From positions 930,001-994,000 of the forward strand of contig NZ_CP018812.1 of assembly GCF_001922345.1 (NCBI RefSeq): a stretch of DNA of 64,000 nucleotides, written 5' to 3'. Below the pieces are notes generated by a model that ran no database searches, had not been told where the DNA came from, and saw only the letters and a program-made list of their open reading frames with translations. This stretch comes from Paraburkholderia sp. SOS3. Its GTDB lineage: Bacteria > Pseudomonadota > Gammaproteobacteria > Burkholderiales > Burkholderiaceae. Both the position numbers and the translations under genes were made by a program. Positions 17,696 through 25,995 of the stretch are shown here, piece after piece (the stretch's first letter is position 1; every line of letters starts with the position of its first letter).

Positions 17696-18573
17696 GCTTT
17701 CTCCGAAATCTTTTCGCCGAAGATGCCTTGCGGACGCAGCATCAGGAACAGGAACAGCAGCAGGAACGCGAACGCGTCCTTATAGGCGACCGAGATGTAC
17801 TGCGCGCCGAAGCTTTCGACGACGCCAAGCAGCAGGCCGCCGATAATCGCGCCCGTGATGTCGCCGAATCCGCCGATAATCGCGGCCGCGAACGCTTTGA
17901 GCGCAATGATCGAACCCATGCCGATCGACACGAACAGGATCGGCGACACGAGCGCGCCGGCAAGGCCGCCGAGCACCGCGCTGTAGAAGAACGTGAACGC
18001 GATCATCGCCGCGACCGGGATGCCGACGAGGCGCGCCATGTCCTTGTCCTGCGACGTGGCCTGCAGCTTCTTGCCGAGCATCGTGCGTTCGAACAGCACG
18101 TACTGGAACGTCACCGCGATGGCGGTGAAACCGAGAATGGCGAGGTATTGGGTGTCCATGAACACGCCGCCGACGTCGATGCCCGGCGTGTCGAACAGGC
18201 GCTTCATCGCGCGCGGCTGCGGACCGAAGATAAAGAGCGCGCCGTTCTGCATGAAGATCGATGCGCCGAGCGTGCTGATGATCACCGGCAGATACGAGCG
18301 ATGGCGCAGCGGGTAATACACGCCGAGCGCGAAGATCACGCCGAAGATGCCGAGCACGACGAGTGCGAGTACGAACGCGAGCCAGTAGGGCAGGCCGCTG
18401 CTCAGAAACGCGACCATTGCGAACCCGCCCAACATCGCAAAGTCGCCTTGCGCGAAATTGACGACGTTGGTGGCTCTGACGATCAGCACGAAGCCGAGCG
18501 CGACCAATGCATAGATCGAACCCAGCGCAAGTCCGGCGAACAGCACCTGAACGTTGTTGACCACGAAGCTCAT
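17692..18573 (-). CDS. livH: Branched-chain amino acid-type ABC permease LivH
   Basis: Inner-membrane permease, 293 aa. The start at 18573 is set by GAGGAGAG about 8 nt upstream; a longer frame to 18642 gives a non-membrane extension without similarity. The protein begins MSFVVNNVQVLFAGLALGSI and contains VRATNVVNFAQGDFAMLGGF, the family motif, plus about eight hydrophobic segments. It is the first gene of the liv operon, directly behind the shared regulatory region with the divergent FadR-type regulator. Confidence 0.9.
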   Translation of the reverse strand: MSFVVNNVQVLFAGLALGSIYALVALGFVLIVRATNVVNFAQGDFAMLGGFAMVAFLSSGLPYWLAFVLALVVLGIFGVIFALGVYYPLRHRSYLPVIISTLGASIFMQNGALFIFGPQPRAMKRLFDTPGIDVGGVFMDTQYLAILGFTAIAVTFQYVLFERTMLGKKLQATSQDKDMARLVGIPVAAMIAFTFFYSAVLGGLAGALVSPILFVSIGMGSIIALKAFAAAIIGGFGDITGAIIGGLLLGVVESFGAQYISVAYKDAFAFLLLFLFLMLRPQGIFGEKISEKA

Positions 18574-18706
18574 CGCTTCTCTCCTCTCTTGGGCGGCGCG
18601 GCCTGAGTGCCTAACGCCGCCGACGTCGCAGCCGGCTTGCAACCTTGTGCGGGCTGCAAACCGTGTCTCCCCAATGATGGATTTAAACGACTACATGTAT
18701 AAAATC

Positions 18707-18722
18707 TGTATGCGGATGGTAT
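18707..18722 (+). promoter_or_regulatory. Candidate GntR-type operator TGTATG-N2-GATG-N-TAT (site A)
   Basis: The 16-mer TGTATGCGGATGGTAT lies between livH (minus) and the FadR-type regulator (plus). It matches 13 of 16 bases with TGTATGATGATGTTAT in front of denD (23538-23553). A related copy lies between the second FadR-type regulator and the MFS gene (24608-24623). Recurrence in front of three neighbouring sugar-acid units, and nowhere else that I noticed, suggests a shared operator. Confidence 0.45.
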
Positions 18723-18766
18723 AAAGCTGTTCCAAGGCTGTCAACAGAAATCCGATTTGCGTACAA

Positions 18767-18780
18767 TGACCGGATGGTCA
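18767..18780. promoter_or_regulatory. Palindrome TGACC-GGAT-GGTCA near the regulator start
   Basis: A perfect 5-4-5 inverted repeat ends 22 nt upstream of the regulator start and follows a -10-like TACAAT (18762-18767). It would cover the transcription start, a suitable place for autoregulation by the FadR-type protein encoded next. Confidence 0.4.
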
Positions 18781-18802
18781 AAGACTTCGAAGGATGGGAA
18801 GA

Positions 18803-19642
18803 ATGAGCCCGGCGACCCCACGCGTTGCGGCCGAGACAGACGAGACGGGCGGCACCTCAATTAGCGCCTCAGGTAGCACTTCAGGCGGCACATTCGATGC
18901 CGGCACGCTGGGCGAACGCGTGGCCGAAAAGCTGTTGTCGAAAATCCGCGGCGACGGTCTCGCGCCGGGCACACGGCTGCCTTCTGAACATGCGATGGCG
19001 CAGCACTTCGGCGTGAGCCGCACGGTGATGCGCGAAGCGATCGCGCTGCTAAAAGCCGACGGGTTGCTGACCACGCGCAAGGGGAGCGGCGCGTTTATCA
19101 GTCAGACGGCGTTTCCGCACGCGGCCAAGGGCGATCCACTGACCGAGCAGTCGGTGCAGTCGCTGTTGAACCTCACGGAAGTGCGGCGCGGGCTCGAAGC
19201 GGAGATCGCGTCGCTCGCCGCCGTGCGGCGCACGCCGGGGCAGCTCGCGGAAATCGAGCACGCGCTGCGGCGCGTCGAAGACGCGATGCGCGCGGGCGGC
19301 GATGGCGTCGAAGAAGATGTGCAGTTTCATCTGCGCATCGCGGAGGCGACGGGCAACCCGTATTGGGTGCGCTTCATCGAGATGTTCGCGCAGCAGATCC
19401 GGCTGGCCGTGAAGGTCACGCGCGCGAATGAAGCGCGCCGGATGGATTTCGTGAACCAGGTGAAAGAAGAGCACGATCGCATCGTCGCGGCGATCGTTGC
19501 TGGCGACCCCGACGAGGCGCGCATCGCCGCCGGCGATCACATGCTGTGCGTGGCGGAGCGCGTACGGCTTGCGGACCGCGACTTCTGGGCGGGCAGCGGC
19601 GGCAAGCTCGCGCACGATCTGGTGAAGGACTTCGGCGTTTGA
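18803..19642 (+). CDS. FadR/GntR-family transcriptional regulator (FCD domain)
   Basis: Regulator of 279 aa. Start 18803 is chosen because AAGGA (18790-18794) is 8 nt upstream; ATG 18794 is the alternative. After an Ala/Ser/Gly/Thr-rich leader of about 30 residues, the winged helix (VAEKLLSKIRGDGLAPGTRLP, MAQHFGVSRTVMREAIALLK) is followed by a FCD ligand domain (about 115-250). The FCD domain carries metal/effector residues typical of the group: D..F H in DVQFHLRIAEATGN, the later H in EEHDRIVAAI and GDHMLCVAE. It faces the liv operon and is probably its regulator and its own repressor. Confidence 0.88.
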   Translation: MSPATPRVAAETDETGGTSISASGSTSGGTFDAGTLGERVAEKLLSKIRGDGLAPGTRLPSEHAMAQHFGVSRTVMREAIALLKADGLLTTRKGSGAFISQTAFPHAAKGDPLTEQSVQSLLNLTEVRRGLEAEIASLAAVRRTPGQLAEIEHALRRVEDAMRAGGDGVEEDVQFHLRIAEATGNPYWVRFIEMFAQQIRLAVKVTRANEARRMDFVNQVKEEHDRIVAAIVAGDPDEARIAAGDHMLCVAERVRLADRDFWAGSGGKLAHDLVKDFGV

Positions 19643-19643
19643 T

Positions 19644-19674
19644 GGGGCAACCCCGCATGCAAACGCATGCAGGG
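19644..19674. terminator. Hairpins in a convergent gap
   Basis: Between the converging regulator and otnI are GGGG-CAA-CCCC and, overlapping it, CCCGCATGC-AAAC-GCATGCAGGG (one bulged A). There is no T tract on either side, so termination is only likely from position and stem strength. Confidence 0.4.
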
Positions 19675-19685
19675 CTGCGGTCAGC

Positions 19686-20468
19686 CTAGCCGAGCCACTT
19701 CTTCGCCCAACCGAGGCCGGCCGACGTCGGGCCCTTCGGAATGTACTCGCAACCGATCCAGCCGTCGTAGCCGAGTTCGTCGATGAGATCGAACAGGTAC
19801 GGGTAGTTCACTTCGCCGAGGTCCGGCTCGTGACGGTCCGGCACGCCTGCGATCTGCAGATGGCCGATATCGTCTTTCATCATCTGCTTCAGCTTGACGG
19901 CGAGATCGCCTTCCATGATCTGGCAGTGATAGAGATCGAACTGAACTTTCAGATTCGCCGCGCCGACTTCGCCGCAGATCTTTTTCGCGTCGCCCTGCAG
20001 ATTCAGGAAGTAGCCGGGCATGTCGCGCGTGTTGATCGGCTCGATCACCACCATCAAACCATGCTGTGCCGCTTGCGATGCCGCATACGCGACATTGTGC
20101 ACATAGACGTCGCGATGCCGTGCGCGGTCCGCGCCGGCGGGGACGAGTCCGGCCATGAAGTGAAGCTTGCGATTGCCGAGCACGTGCGCGTATTGAAGCG
20201 CGGTGTCGACGCTGCGCTTGAACTCGTCCTCGCGGCCCGGCAGCGCGGCGATGCCGCGCTCGCCGCTGGCCCAGTCGCCGGGCGGCGCATTGAACAACGC
20301 CTGCTCGAGATTGTGCTTCTTGAGCAGCGCGGCGAGGTCTTCGGCCGGATAGTCGTACGGAAACAGATATTCGACGGCTTTAAAGCCGTCTGCGGCGGCC
20401 GCGCCGAAACGGTCGAGGAACGCGTGCTCGCGGTACATCATCGTCAGGTTGGCGGCAAAGCGGGGCAT
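19686..20468 (-). CDS. otnI: 2-oxo-tetronate isomerase (hydroxypyruvate isomerase family)
   Basis: TIM-barrel isomerase, 260 aa. It opens [20 protein letters not shown] and contains the Hyi/OtnI landmarks [50 protein letters not shown] (metal-ligand Glu), [14 protein letters not shown] (Asp and His) and IGCEYIP (Glu). In the four-carbon acid sugar pathway OtnI interconverts 2-oxo- and 3-oxo-tetronate. It is the last gene of denD-otnK-otnC-otnI. Because hydroxypyruvate isomerase looks similar, the OtnI call leans on the operon. Confidence 0.85.
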   Translation of the reverse strand: MPRFAANLTMMYREHAFLDRFGAAAADGFKAVEYLFPYDYPAEDLAALLKKHNLEQALFNAPPGDWASGERGIAALPGREDEFKRSVDTALQYAHVLGNRKLHFMAGLVPAGADRARHRDVYVHNVAYAASQAAQHGLMVVIEPINTRDMPGYFLNLQGDAKKICGEVGAANLKVQFDLYHCQIMEGDLAVKLKQMMKDDIGHLQIAGVPDRHEPDLGEVNYPYLFDLIDELGYDGWIGCEYIPKGPTSAGLGWAKKWLG

Positions 20469-20522
20469 GGTCGTCGTCTCTAAGTTGAGGAAAGGTGGTG
20501 GGCAGCGCGTTCGCGGCGCATG

Positions 20523-21185
20523 TTACCAGCGCGCGCCGAACGTCGAGCGCAGCTCGTCGATTTGCGCGTCCGTCAGCGGCGCGGGGCGCGGCTCGGTCAT
20601 GAGCCACAGTTGCGCGGTTTCCTCGAGTTCTTCGAGCGCCCATGCGGCTTGCGATACGCTTGCCCCCCACACTACGGGACCAAGCCGTTCGAGCAGCACG
20701 CCGCGTACGTCGTTCGCGAGCGTGCGCACGCGTTCGGCGACGCTCGGGTCGCCGGGGCGGCAGTACGGAATCAGCGGAATGTGGCCGACTTTCATCACGT
20801 AGTACGGCGTGATCGGCGGCAGCACGTCGCTCTGCTTCCAGACACCGGCGAGCGTCAACGCGACGAGATTCGTCGAATGCGTGTGCACGACGCCGTGCAT
20901 CTCGGGGTTCGTGTCGTAGACGCCGCGATGCAGCGCGAGCGTTTTCGACGGCTTGTCGCCGCTCACCCATTCGCCTTCGCGGCCGACCTTCGCGATCTTC
21001 GCCGGATCGAGATGGCCGAGGCACGCGTCGGTCGGCGTGATGAGCCAGCCGTCTTCGAGCCGCGCGCTGATATTGCCCGCGGAGCCGACCGTATAGCGGC
21101 GCGAATACAGATCGGCGCCGATGCGCGCGATCTCTTCGCGCGCGCGGCTTTCGGCCGCTGCCGCTGAAGTAACCGTTGCGCTCAT
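20523..21185 (-). CDS. otnC: 3-oxo-tetronate 4-phosphate decarboxylase (class II aldolase/adducin family)
   Basis: Class II aldolase-fold enzyme, 220 aa. Its ATG at 21185 overlaps the otnK stop as ATGA, and the longer upstream open frame is only a shadow of otnK. Motifs: YTVGSAGNISARLEDGWLIT (phosphate-binding loop), HGVVHTHST with two zinc-ligand His, and the closing LEELEETAQLWLM. In the D-erythronate and threonate pathways it decarboxylates the phosphorylated 3-oxo acid to dihydroxyacetone phosphate. The related apiose route uses other decarboxylases, so a branched-acid substrate cannot be ruled out. Confidence 0.85.
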   Translation of the reverse strand: MSATVTSAAAAESRAREEIARIGADLYSRRYTVGSAGNISARLEDGWLITPTDACLGHLDPAKIAKVGREGEWVSGDKPSKTLALHRGVYDTNPEMHGVVHTHSTNLVALTLAGVWKQSDVLPPITPYYVMKVGHIPLIPYCRPGDPSVAERVRTLANDVRGVLLERLGPVVWGASVSQAAWALEELEETAQLWLMTEPRPAPLTDAQIDELRSTFGARW

Positions 21186-22477
21186 GGCTGCGCTCCCAGC
21201 GTGTCGAACAGAGCCAGCGTCTTGCTGAAGAAATCGACGGTGCCGAAGTTGCCGGACTTCAACGCGAGCGCGAGCGGCGTTGCGCCGATCGAAACCGTGG
21301 CCGGCACGCCCGGATCGATTTGAGGCCCGATTTGCAGGGCTTTGACGTCGAGCGCATTGACGACCGCGCCCGACGTTTCGCCGCCCGCCACGACGAAGCG
21401 GCGCACGCCTGCCTGATGCATGCGCCGGGCGATGGCCGCGAGCGCCTGTTCGACGAGCTCGCCCGACGCCGCCGTGCCGAGCTGCTTCTGCACGGCACTG
21501 ACTTCTTCCGGCGCGCTCGTTGCGTAGATCAGCACCGGGCCTTTCGCGAGCAGCGGTTCGGCGAACGCCATTGCTTCGTCGGCCACCTTGTCGCCGCGCG
21601 CAAGTGCGAGCGGATCGACGCGGAACGCGGGGCGTCCGCTGTCGCGCCAGTGTGCGACCTGCGCTTGCGTCGCGCGCGAGCAACTGCCGGACAGCACGGC
21701 GGACAGGCCCTTCACGCCCGGCACGCGCTCGCTGTTCTTCGCGGCGGGCAGCAGGCCTGCACGTTCGAAATTGCGCGGCAGCCCGAGAGCGAGACCGGAG
21801 CCGCCAGTCAGCAGCAGATCGTTTGCACAGGCTTCACCGAGCGTGTAGAGGTCGTCGTCCGAAATTGCGTCGGCGATCGCGAGTGCCGCGCCATCGCGCT
21901 GCAACGCCGCGCGCGCTTCGTTGACGGCCGCGGCGCCGCGCTGCACGGTGTCGTAACGCAGCAGGCCGACTTTGGTCTGCGTTTGCCGCTGCAGCACGCG
22001 CACGAGGTTCGCGTCGGTCATCGGCGTCAGCGGATGGTTCTGCATGCCCGATTCGTTGAGCAGCAGGTCGCCGACAAACAGATTGCCGCGATAGACGGTA
22101 CGGCCATTTTCCGGAAACGCCGGGCACGCGATCGCGAATGGCGCGTTCAGCGCCTTCATCAATGCTTCGGCAACGGGGCCGATATTGCCGGCGTCGGTCG
22201 AATCGAACGTCGAGCAATACTTGAAGTAGAACTGTTTGCAGCCGAGCTTTTTCAGCCACTCGAGCGCGGCCAGCGATTCGGCGACGGCCTGTTCGCGTGG
22301 CGCCGTGCGCGATTTCAGCGCGACCACGATCGCTTCGGCAGGCGTATCGAGCGGGCCGCTCGGCACGCCGATGGTTTGAACGGTGCGCATGCCGCCGCGC
22401 ACGAGCATGTTCGCGAGGTCGGTCGCGCCCGTGAAGTCGTCGGCGATGCAGCCGAGCAGGGCAGTCGATGAAGTCAT
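21182..22477 (-). CDS. otnK: 3-oxo-tetronate kinase (four-carbon acid sugar kinase family)
   Basis: Kinase of 431 aa in the DUF1537 family. The start at 22477 gives MTSSTALLGCIADDFTGATD, the conserved N-terminal motif; longer frames run into denD. The C-terminal nucleotide-binding part has FVVAGGETSGAVVNAL and IGPQIDPGVPAT. It phosphorylates 3-oxo-tetronate at C4 using ATP. The 3-oxo-isoapionate kinase OiaK belongs to the same family, and a D-apionate lactonase-like gene is 3.5 kb away, so either substrate is conceivable. No clear RBS is seen; the start lies 10 nt after denD, so coupling is likely. Confidence 0.85.
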   Translation of the reverse strand: MTSSTALLGCIADDFTGATDLANMLVRGGMRTVQTIGVPSGPLDTPAEAIVVALKSRTAPREQAVAESLAALEWLKKLGCKQFYFKYCSTFDSTDAGNIGPVAEALMKALNAPFAIACPAFPENGRTVYRGNLFVGDLLLNESGMQNHPLTPMTDANLVRVLQRQTQTKVGLLRYDTVQRGAAAVNEARAALQRDGAALAIADAISDDDLYTLGEACANDLLLTGGSGLALGLPRNFERAGLLPAAKNSERVPGVKGLSAVLSGSCSRATQAQVAHWRDSGRPAFRVDPLALARGDKVADEAMAFAEPLLAKGPVLIYATSAPEEVSAVQKQLGTAASGELVEQALAAIARRMHQAGVRRFVVAGGETSGAVVNALDVKALQIGPQIDPGVPATVSIGATPLALALKSGNFGTVDFFSKTLALFDTLGAQP

Positions 22478-22487
22478 GATGGCGGGC

Positions 22488-23462
22488 CTATTGTGCGGCG
22501 TTATCGCGAATGAAAGCATGCACGACGCTGTCGAAATCGGCGTCGAATACAAAGCCGAGGGCGCGCGCGTAGTCGGCCGAGAAATTGCCCGGCCACGAAT
22601 TGACGATGCGCTCGATGGCCGGGTCGCGTTCCATCTTCACGCGGTTCGCCACCGCATCGCCGGCAATGCGCCGCAGCGATGCGAGCATGTCCTTCACCGA
22701 CACCGACAGGCCCGGCATATTGATCACACGCCCTTGCGTGAGCTTATCTTTGGGCAGTTCGAAGCCGTGCAGCAGATTCTCGATTGCGCGATCGGGCGAC
22801 ATCAGCCACAGGATGGTTTCCGGCGCGACGGGGCATACCGCGTCGACGCCGTTGATCGGCTCGCGAATGATGCCGCTCGCGAAGCTCGATGCCGCGCGGT
22901 TCGGCTTGCCGGGCCGCACGACGATGGTCGGCATGCGCAGGCTGCGGCCGTCGATGTAGCCGCGCCGGCTATAGTCGGCAAGCATCAGGTCGGACAGCGC
23001 TTTTTGCGTGCCGTACGAACTTTGCGGCGACCACACCTGCGAGTCGGGCACCGTGGCCGGCATCGCGCCGCCGAAGACGGCGACCGAACTGGTCATCACG
23101 AAGCGCGCCTGCGTGCCGAGCGTGCGGATGCGTTCGAACAGCGTGCGCGTCGCGTCGAAGTTGATGCGCATGCCGAGCTCGAATTCCTGTTCGGCCTGCC
23201 CCGATACGATGGCGGCCAGGTGAAATATCGCGTGGGTGTCGGCGTCGACGAGCCGCTCGATCTGCACCGGATCGGCAATGTCGCCGGTGACCGGATGCAC
23301 GCGCGGGTCGTCGATGCCTTCGAGCGGCACCACGTCGAACGCATCGATGCGCTCGATCGCAACCGGTTTGCCGGCCGGGCCGGTCAGTTCGCCGCGCGCC
23401 AGCAGCGCGCGAATCAGACGGTGGCCGAGGAAGCCCGCCGCACCCGTTACCAGCACTTTCAT
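22488..23462 (-). CDS. denD: D-erythronate dehydrogenase (NAD-dependent epimerase/dehydratase family)
   Basis: Short-chain-type oxidoreductase of 324 aa. The start at 23462 (MKVLVTGAAGFLGHRLIRAL) has GGAG 8 nt upstream. The NAD motif is GAAGFLG (7-13); the catalytic Tyr-Lys pair is in SSYGTQKALSD (about 140-150), with the Ser in MTSSVAVFGG. It matches DenD, which oxidises D-erythronate to 2-oxo-tetronate, the first step before OtnI, OtnK and OtnC. It is the first gene of the operon; a candidate operator lies 76 nt upstream (23538-23553). Confidence 0.85.
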   Translation of the reverse strand: MKVLVTGAAGFLGHRLIRALLARGELTGPAGKPVAIERIDAFDVVPLEGIDDPRVHPVTGDIADPVQIERLVDADTHAIFHLAAIVSGQAEQEFELGMRINFDATRTLFERIRTLGTQARFVMTSSVAVFGGAMPATVPDSQVWSPQSSYGTQKALSDLMLADYSRRGYIDGRSLRMPTIVVRPGKPNRAASSFASGIIREPINGVDAVCPVAPETILWLMSPDRAIENLLHGFELPKDKLTQGRVINMPGLSVSVKDMLASLRRIAGDAVANRVKMERDPAIERIVNSWPGNFSADYARALGFVFDADFDSVVHAFIRDNAAQ

Positions 23463-23537
23463 ATGTGTCTCCATACAGGTCGCGCAAGATTGCGCACGGC
23501 GAACGAGCAAGGGTCGCCGCTGAGTCCATGCCAAAGT

Positions 23538-23553
23538 TGTATGATGATGTTAT
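23538..23553 (+). promoter_or_regulatory. Candidate GntR-type operator upstream of denD (site B)
   Basis: TGTATGATGATGTTAT shares 13 of 16 bases with site A (18707-18722) and about 12 of 16 with site C (24608-24623, other strand). It is placed 76 nt before the denD start, where a repressor could block the operon promoter. Confidence 0.45.
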
Positions 23554-23625
23554 CTTAGGACGGCGGGCGTGGCAAACTTCATGGTGCGCTTTTGCATCGG
23601 TTAGTGCTCGCGCACGGCGTGTTTT

Positions 23626-24504
23626 CTAGCTGCGCGGGCGACTGCGAGCGCTTTTGCCGGAGCCGCCGGGCGATTCGTCGAGGGTTCCCTTGCGGGCCGC
23701 TTTCTTTTCCTCGTTGATCAGGGGCCGCGCGGCCGCGCTGCCGACGTCTTCCCAGAATGCCGAGTCGGCCTCCTGAATCCGCGCGCCGGCGTTGTCGATA
23801 TGCGTAATGGCGGCCTGCCGTGCGGCTTCCGCGTCCTGAGCCGAAATCGCATCGAACAGCGCGCGGTGTTCGTTGCGCACCTGGGTCGAGAAATCGTCGC
23901 GGCGTGCTTCGTTCGTGCGCGTCACGAGAATCGCCGCATGCGTGAACTGGCTGATGAATTCGAGCAGCGACGGATAGAGCGGATTGCCGGTCGCGCGCGA
24001 AATCGCCATATGGAACGCGAGGTCTTCGTCTACGCCGTCGCGCTTTTCCTTCGCGGCCGCATCGATGGCGGCAAGTGCGCGCCTGATGTCGGCCAGTTGC
24101 GCGCGCGTGCGGCGCTGCGCGGCGAGCGCGGCCGCTTCCGCTTCGATGCCGCGGCGAAGTTCCGTGACGCGCAGCACCGCATCGACCGAATCTTTCGGAT
24201 CGATGTCGAGCCGGAACGCGGTGGTGCGGTTCGGTTCGCGCACGACGGTTCCGCTGCCCTGACGCACTTCGACGAGGCCGTCGGACTTCAGCCGCGAGAT
24301 GGCTTCGCGCACGACGGTGCGGCTCACGCCGAAGCGCTCGGAGATCACCTGTTCGGTCGGCAGCCGCGTGCCGGCCGGAAATTCGCCGCCCTTGATCTTT
24401 TCGAGCAGGACGGCCGTGACGCGATCGGCGAGCGTGCCGACATTCGTGATGACGGGCGCGTCGAAGGTGACGGAGGGGCGGGGCGTAGAGGTGGAGGTGG
24501 CCAT
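23626..24504 (-). CDS. FadR/GntR-family transcriptional regulator (FCD domain), sugar-acid cluster
   Basis: Regulator of 292 aa. The DNA-binding domain (residues about 22-95) contains LLEKIKGGEFPAGTRLPTEQ and ISERFGVSRTVVREAISRLK. The FCD domain (about 110-240) has DLAFHMAISRATGNPLYPSL, RNEHRALFDAI and HIDNAGARIQ. The C-terminal tail is basic and low-complexity (EEKKAARKGTL to the end). It resembles the regulator at 18803, which supports the idea of two paralogues with similar operators. It is divergent from the MFS gene, with site C in between. Confidence 0.9.
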   Translation of the reverse strand: MATSTSTPRPSVTFDAPVITNVGTLADRVTAVLLEKIKGGEFPAGTRLPTEQVISERFGVSRTVVREAISRLKSDGLVEVRQGSGTVVREPNRTTAFRLDIDPKDSVDAVLRVTELRRGIEAEAAALAAQRRTRAQLADIRRALAAIDAAAKEKRDGVDEDLAFHMAISRATGNPLYPSLLEFISQFTHAAILVTRTNEARRDDFSTQVRNEHRALFDAISAQDAEAARQAAITHIDNAGARIQEADSAFWEDVGSAAARPLINEEKKAARKGTLDESPGGSGKSARSRPRS

Positions 24505-24607
24505 GTCGTGTTTTACGAAAGACTTCGGAGACGTTCAGTTGTCTTTATAGGCGATGCGTTGACACGGTACCACTTTCTACCTATGATCGGAACCGCATAG
24601 ATAACAC

Positions 24608-24623
24608 ATATGGTTATCATACA
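24608..24623 (-). promoter_or_regulatory. Candidate GntR-type operator between regulator and MFS gene (site C)
   Basis: Read on the minus strand: TGTATGATAACCATAT, about 12 of 16 matches to site B. It overlaps an inverted repeat GATAAC-N7-GTTATC (24600-24618). The divergent gap is only 156 nt, so binding here could control both directions. Confidence 0.45.
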
Positions 24624-24660
24624 AATTCGGCCGTACGGATCGATGTAAGGAGACAAACCG

Positions 24661-25971
24661 GTGCAAACCGAGTCGATAGAAGTGGTAACACGCGGCGACG
24701 CGCAGGCATTCGAAGCGCGCACCTACGCAAAAGTGACCTGGCGCATCGTGCCGTTCCTGATGTTCTGCTATCTGGTCGCCTATCTCGACCGCGTGAACGT
24801 CGGTTTCGCGAAGCTGCAAATGTCGTCGGACCTGCATTTTTCCGACACGGTCTACGGCCTTGGCGCGGGTATCTTTTTTATCGCGTACTTCCTCGTCGAA
24901 ATTCCCAGCAACATCATTCTTCATCGTGTCGGCGCGCGCCTGTGGATGGCGCGCATCATGATCACCTGGGGCGTGATTTCGTCGGGCATGGCGTTCGTGA
25001 CGACGCCGACCGCGTTTTACGTCATGCGCTTTCTGCTCGGTCTTGCCGAAGCGGGCTTTTATCCCGGCGTCATTCTGTACCTGTCGTACTGGTATCCGTC
25101 GCATCGGCGCGGCAAGATGTTTGCGGCGTTCGCTGCCGCCGTGCCGCTTTCGGGGCTGATCGGCGGTCCGCTGTCGGGTTACCTGCTGCATGCGCTGACC
25201 GGCGCGATGAACTTCGCGGGCTGGCAATGGCTGTTCTTTGTCGAAGGCTTGCCGTCGATCGTGGCCGGCATCGCGGCGATTTTCGTGCTGACCGACGGCA
25301 TCACGAAAGCGAAATGGCTGACCGCTGAAGAACGCGCGCTGCTGACCATGAACATCCGCGAAGATTCGGCGCACAAGGCCGAACATTCGGTGCTCGAAGT
25401 GTTCACGAATGGACGCGTGTGGCTGCTCACCGCGATTTATTTTTGCCTGATTTGCGGCTTCTACACGGTTGGTTTCTGGCTGCCTACGTTGATCTCATCG
25501 ACCGGCGTCAAAGATCCGCTGCAAATCGGTCTGCTGACTGCGATCCCGTATGGCGCCGCCGCCGTGACGATGATCCTCGTCTCGCGCAGCGCTGACCGCC
25601 GCCGCGAACGGCGCTGGCACCTTGCATTCACGGCCGTGCTGGGCGGCGTCGGCCTCATCATGTCGGCGGCGTTTGGCTCGCAGCCGGTGCTCGCGATGAT
25701 CGGCCTCACGCTTGCGGCGATGGGCGGCCTGAGCACGCTGCCGATGTTCTGGAGCCTGCCGACGGCGTTTCTCGGCGGTTCGGCCGCGGCCGCGGGCATT
25801 GCGCTGATCAATTCGTGGGGCAATCTGGCGGGCTTCGTGAGCCCGTATCTGATCGGCTTCATCAAGGACGCCACGCATAGCGCCAACCTGGGTTTGTACG
25901 CGATGGCAGGGGCGCTCTTCGTCGGCACACTGTTGACGTTCATCGTGCCGGGCAAGGTGGTCAACCGTTAG
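24661..25971 (+). CDS. MFS transporter, anion:cation symporter family (sugar acid/organic acid)
   Basis: Twelve-helix major facilitator, 436 aa. GTG start at 24661 with AAGGAG (24647-24652) 8 nt upstream. The first loop motif YLDRVNVGFAKLQM and RFLLGLAEAGFYPGVILYLSYWYP, GGPLSGYLLH and the long central loop are typical of the ACS family that imports glucarate, tartrate, phthalate and similar acids. It probably brings in an acid metabolised by the denD-otn or lactonase genes beside it. It shares a promoter region with the divergent FadR-type regulator and lies 24 nt before the lactonase gene. Confidence 0.9.
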   Translation: MQTESIEVVTRGDAQAFEARTYAKVTWRIVPFLMFCYLVAYLDRVNVGFAKLQMSSDLHFSDTVYGLGAGIFFIAYFLVEIPSNIILHRVGARLWMARIMITWGVISSGMAFVTTPTAFYVMRFLLGLAEAGFYPGVILYLSYWYPSHRRGKMFAAFAAAVPLSGLIGGPLSGYLLHALTGAMNFAGWQWLFFVEGLPSIVAGIAAIFVLTDGITKAKWLTAEERALLTMNIREDSAHKAEHSVLEVFTNGRVWLLTAIYFCLICGFYTVGFWLPTLISSTGVKDPLQIGLLTAIPYGAAAVTMILVSRSADRRRERRWHLAFTAVLGGVGLIMSAAFGSQPVLAMIGLTLAAMGGLSTLPMFWSLPTAFLGGSAAAAGIALINSWGNLAGFVSPYLIGFIKDATHSANLGLYAMAGALFVGTLLTFIVPGKVVNR

Positions 25972-25995
25972 ACATCCGGCGCCGAGGAGGGAGCA

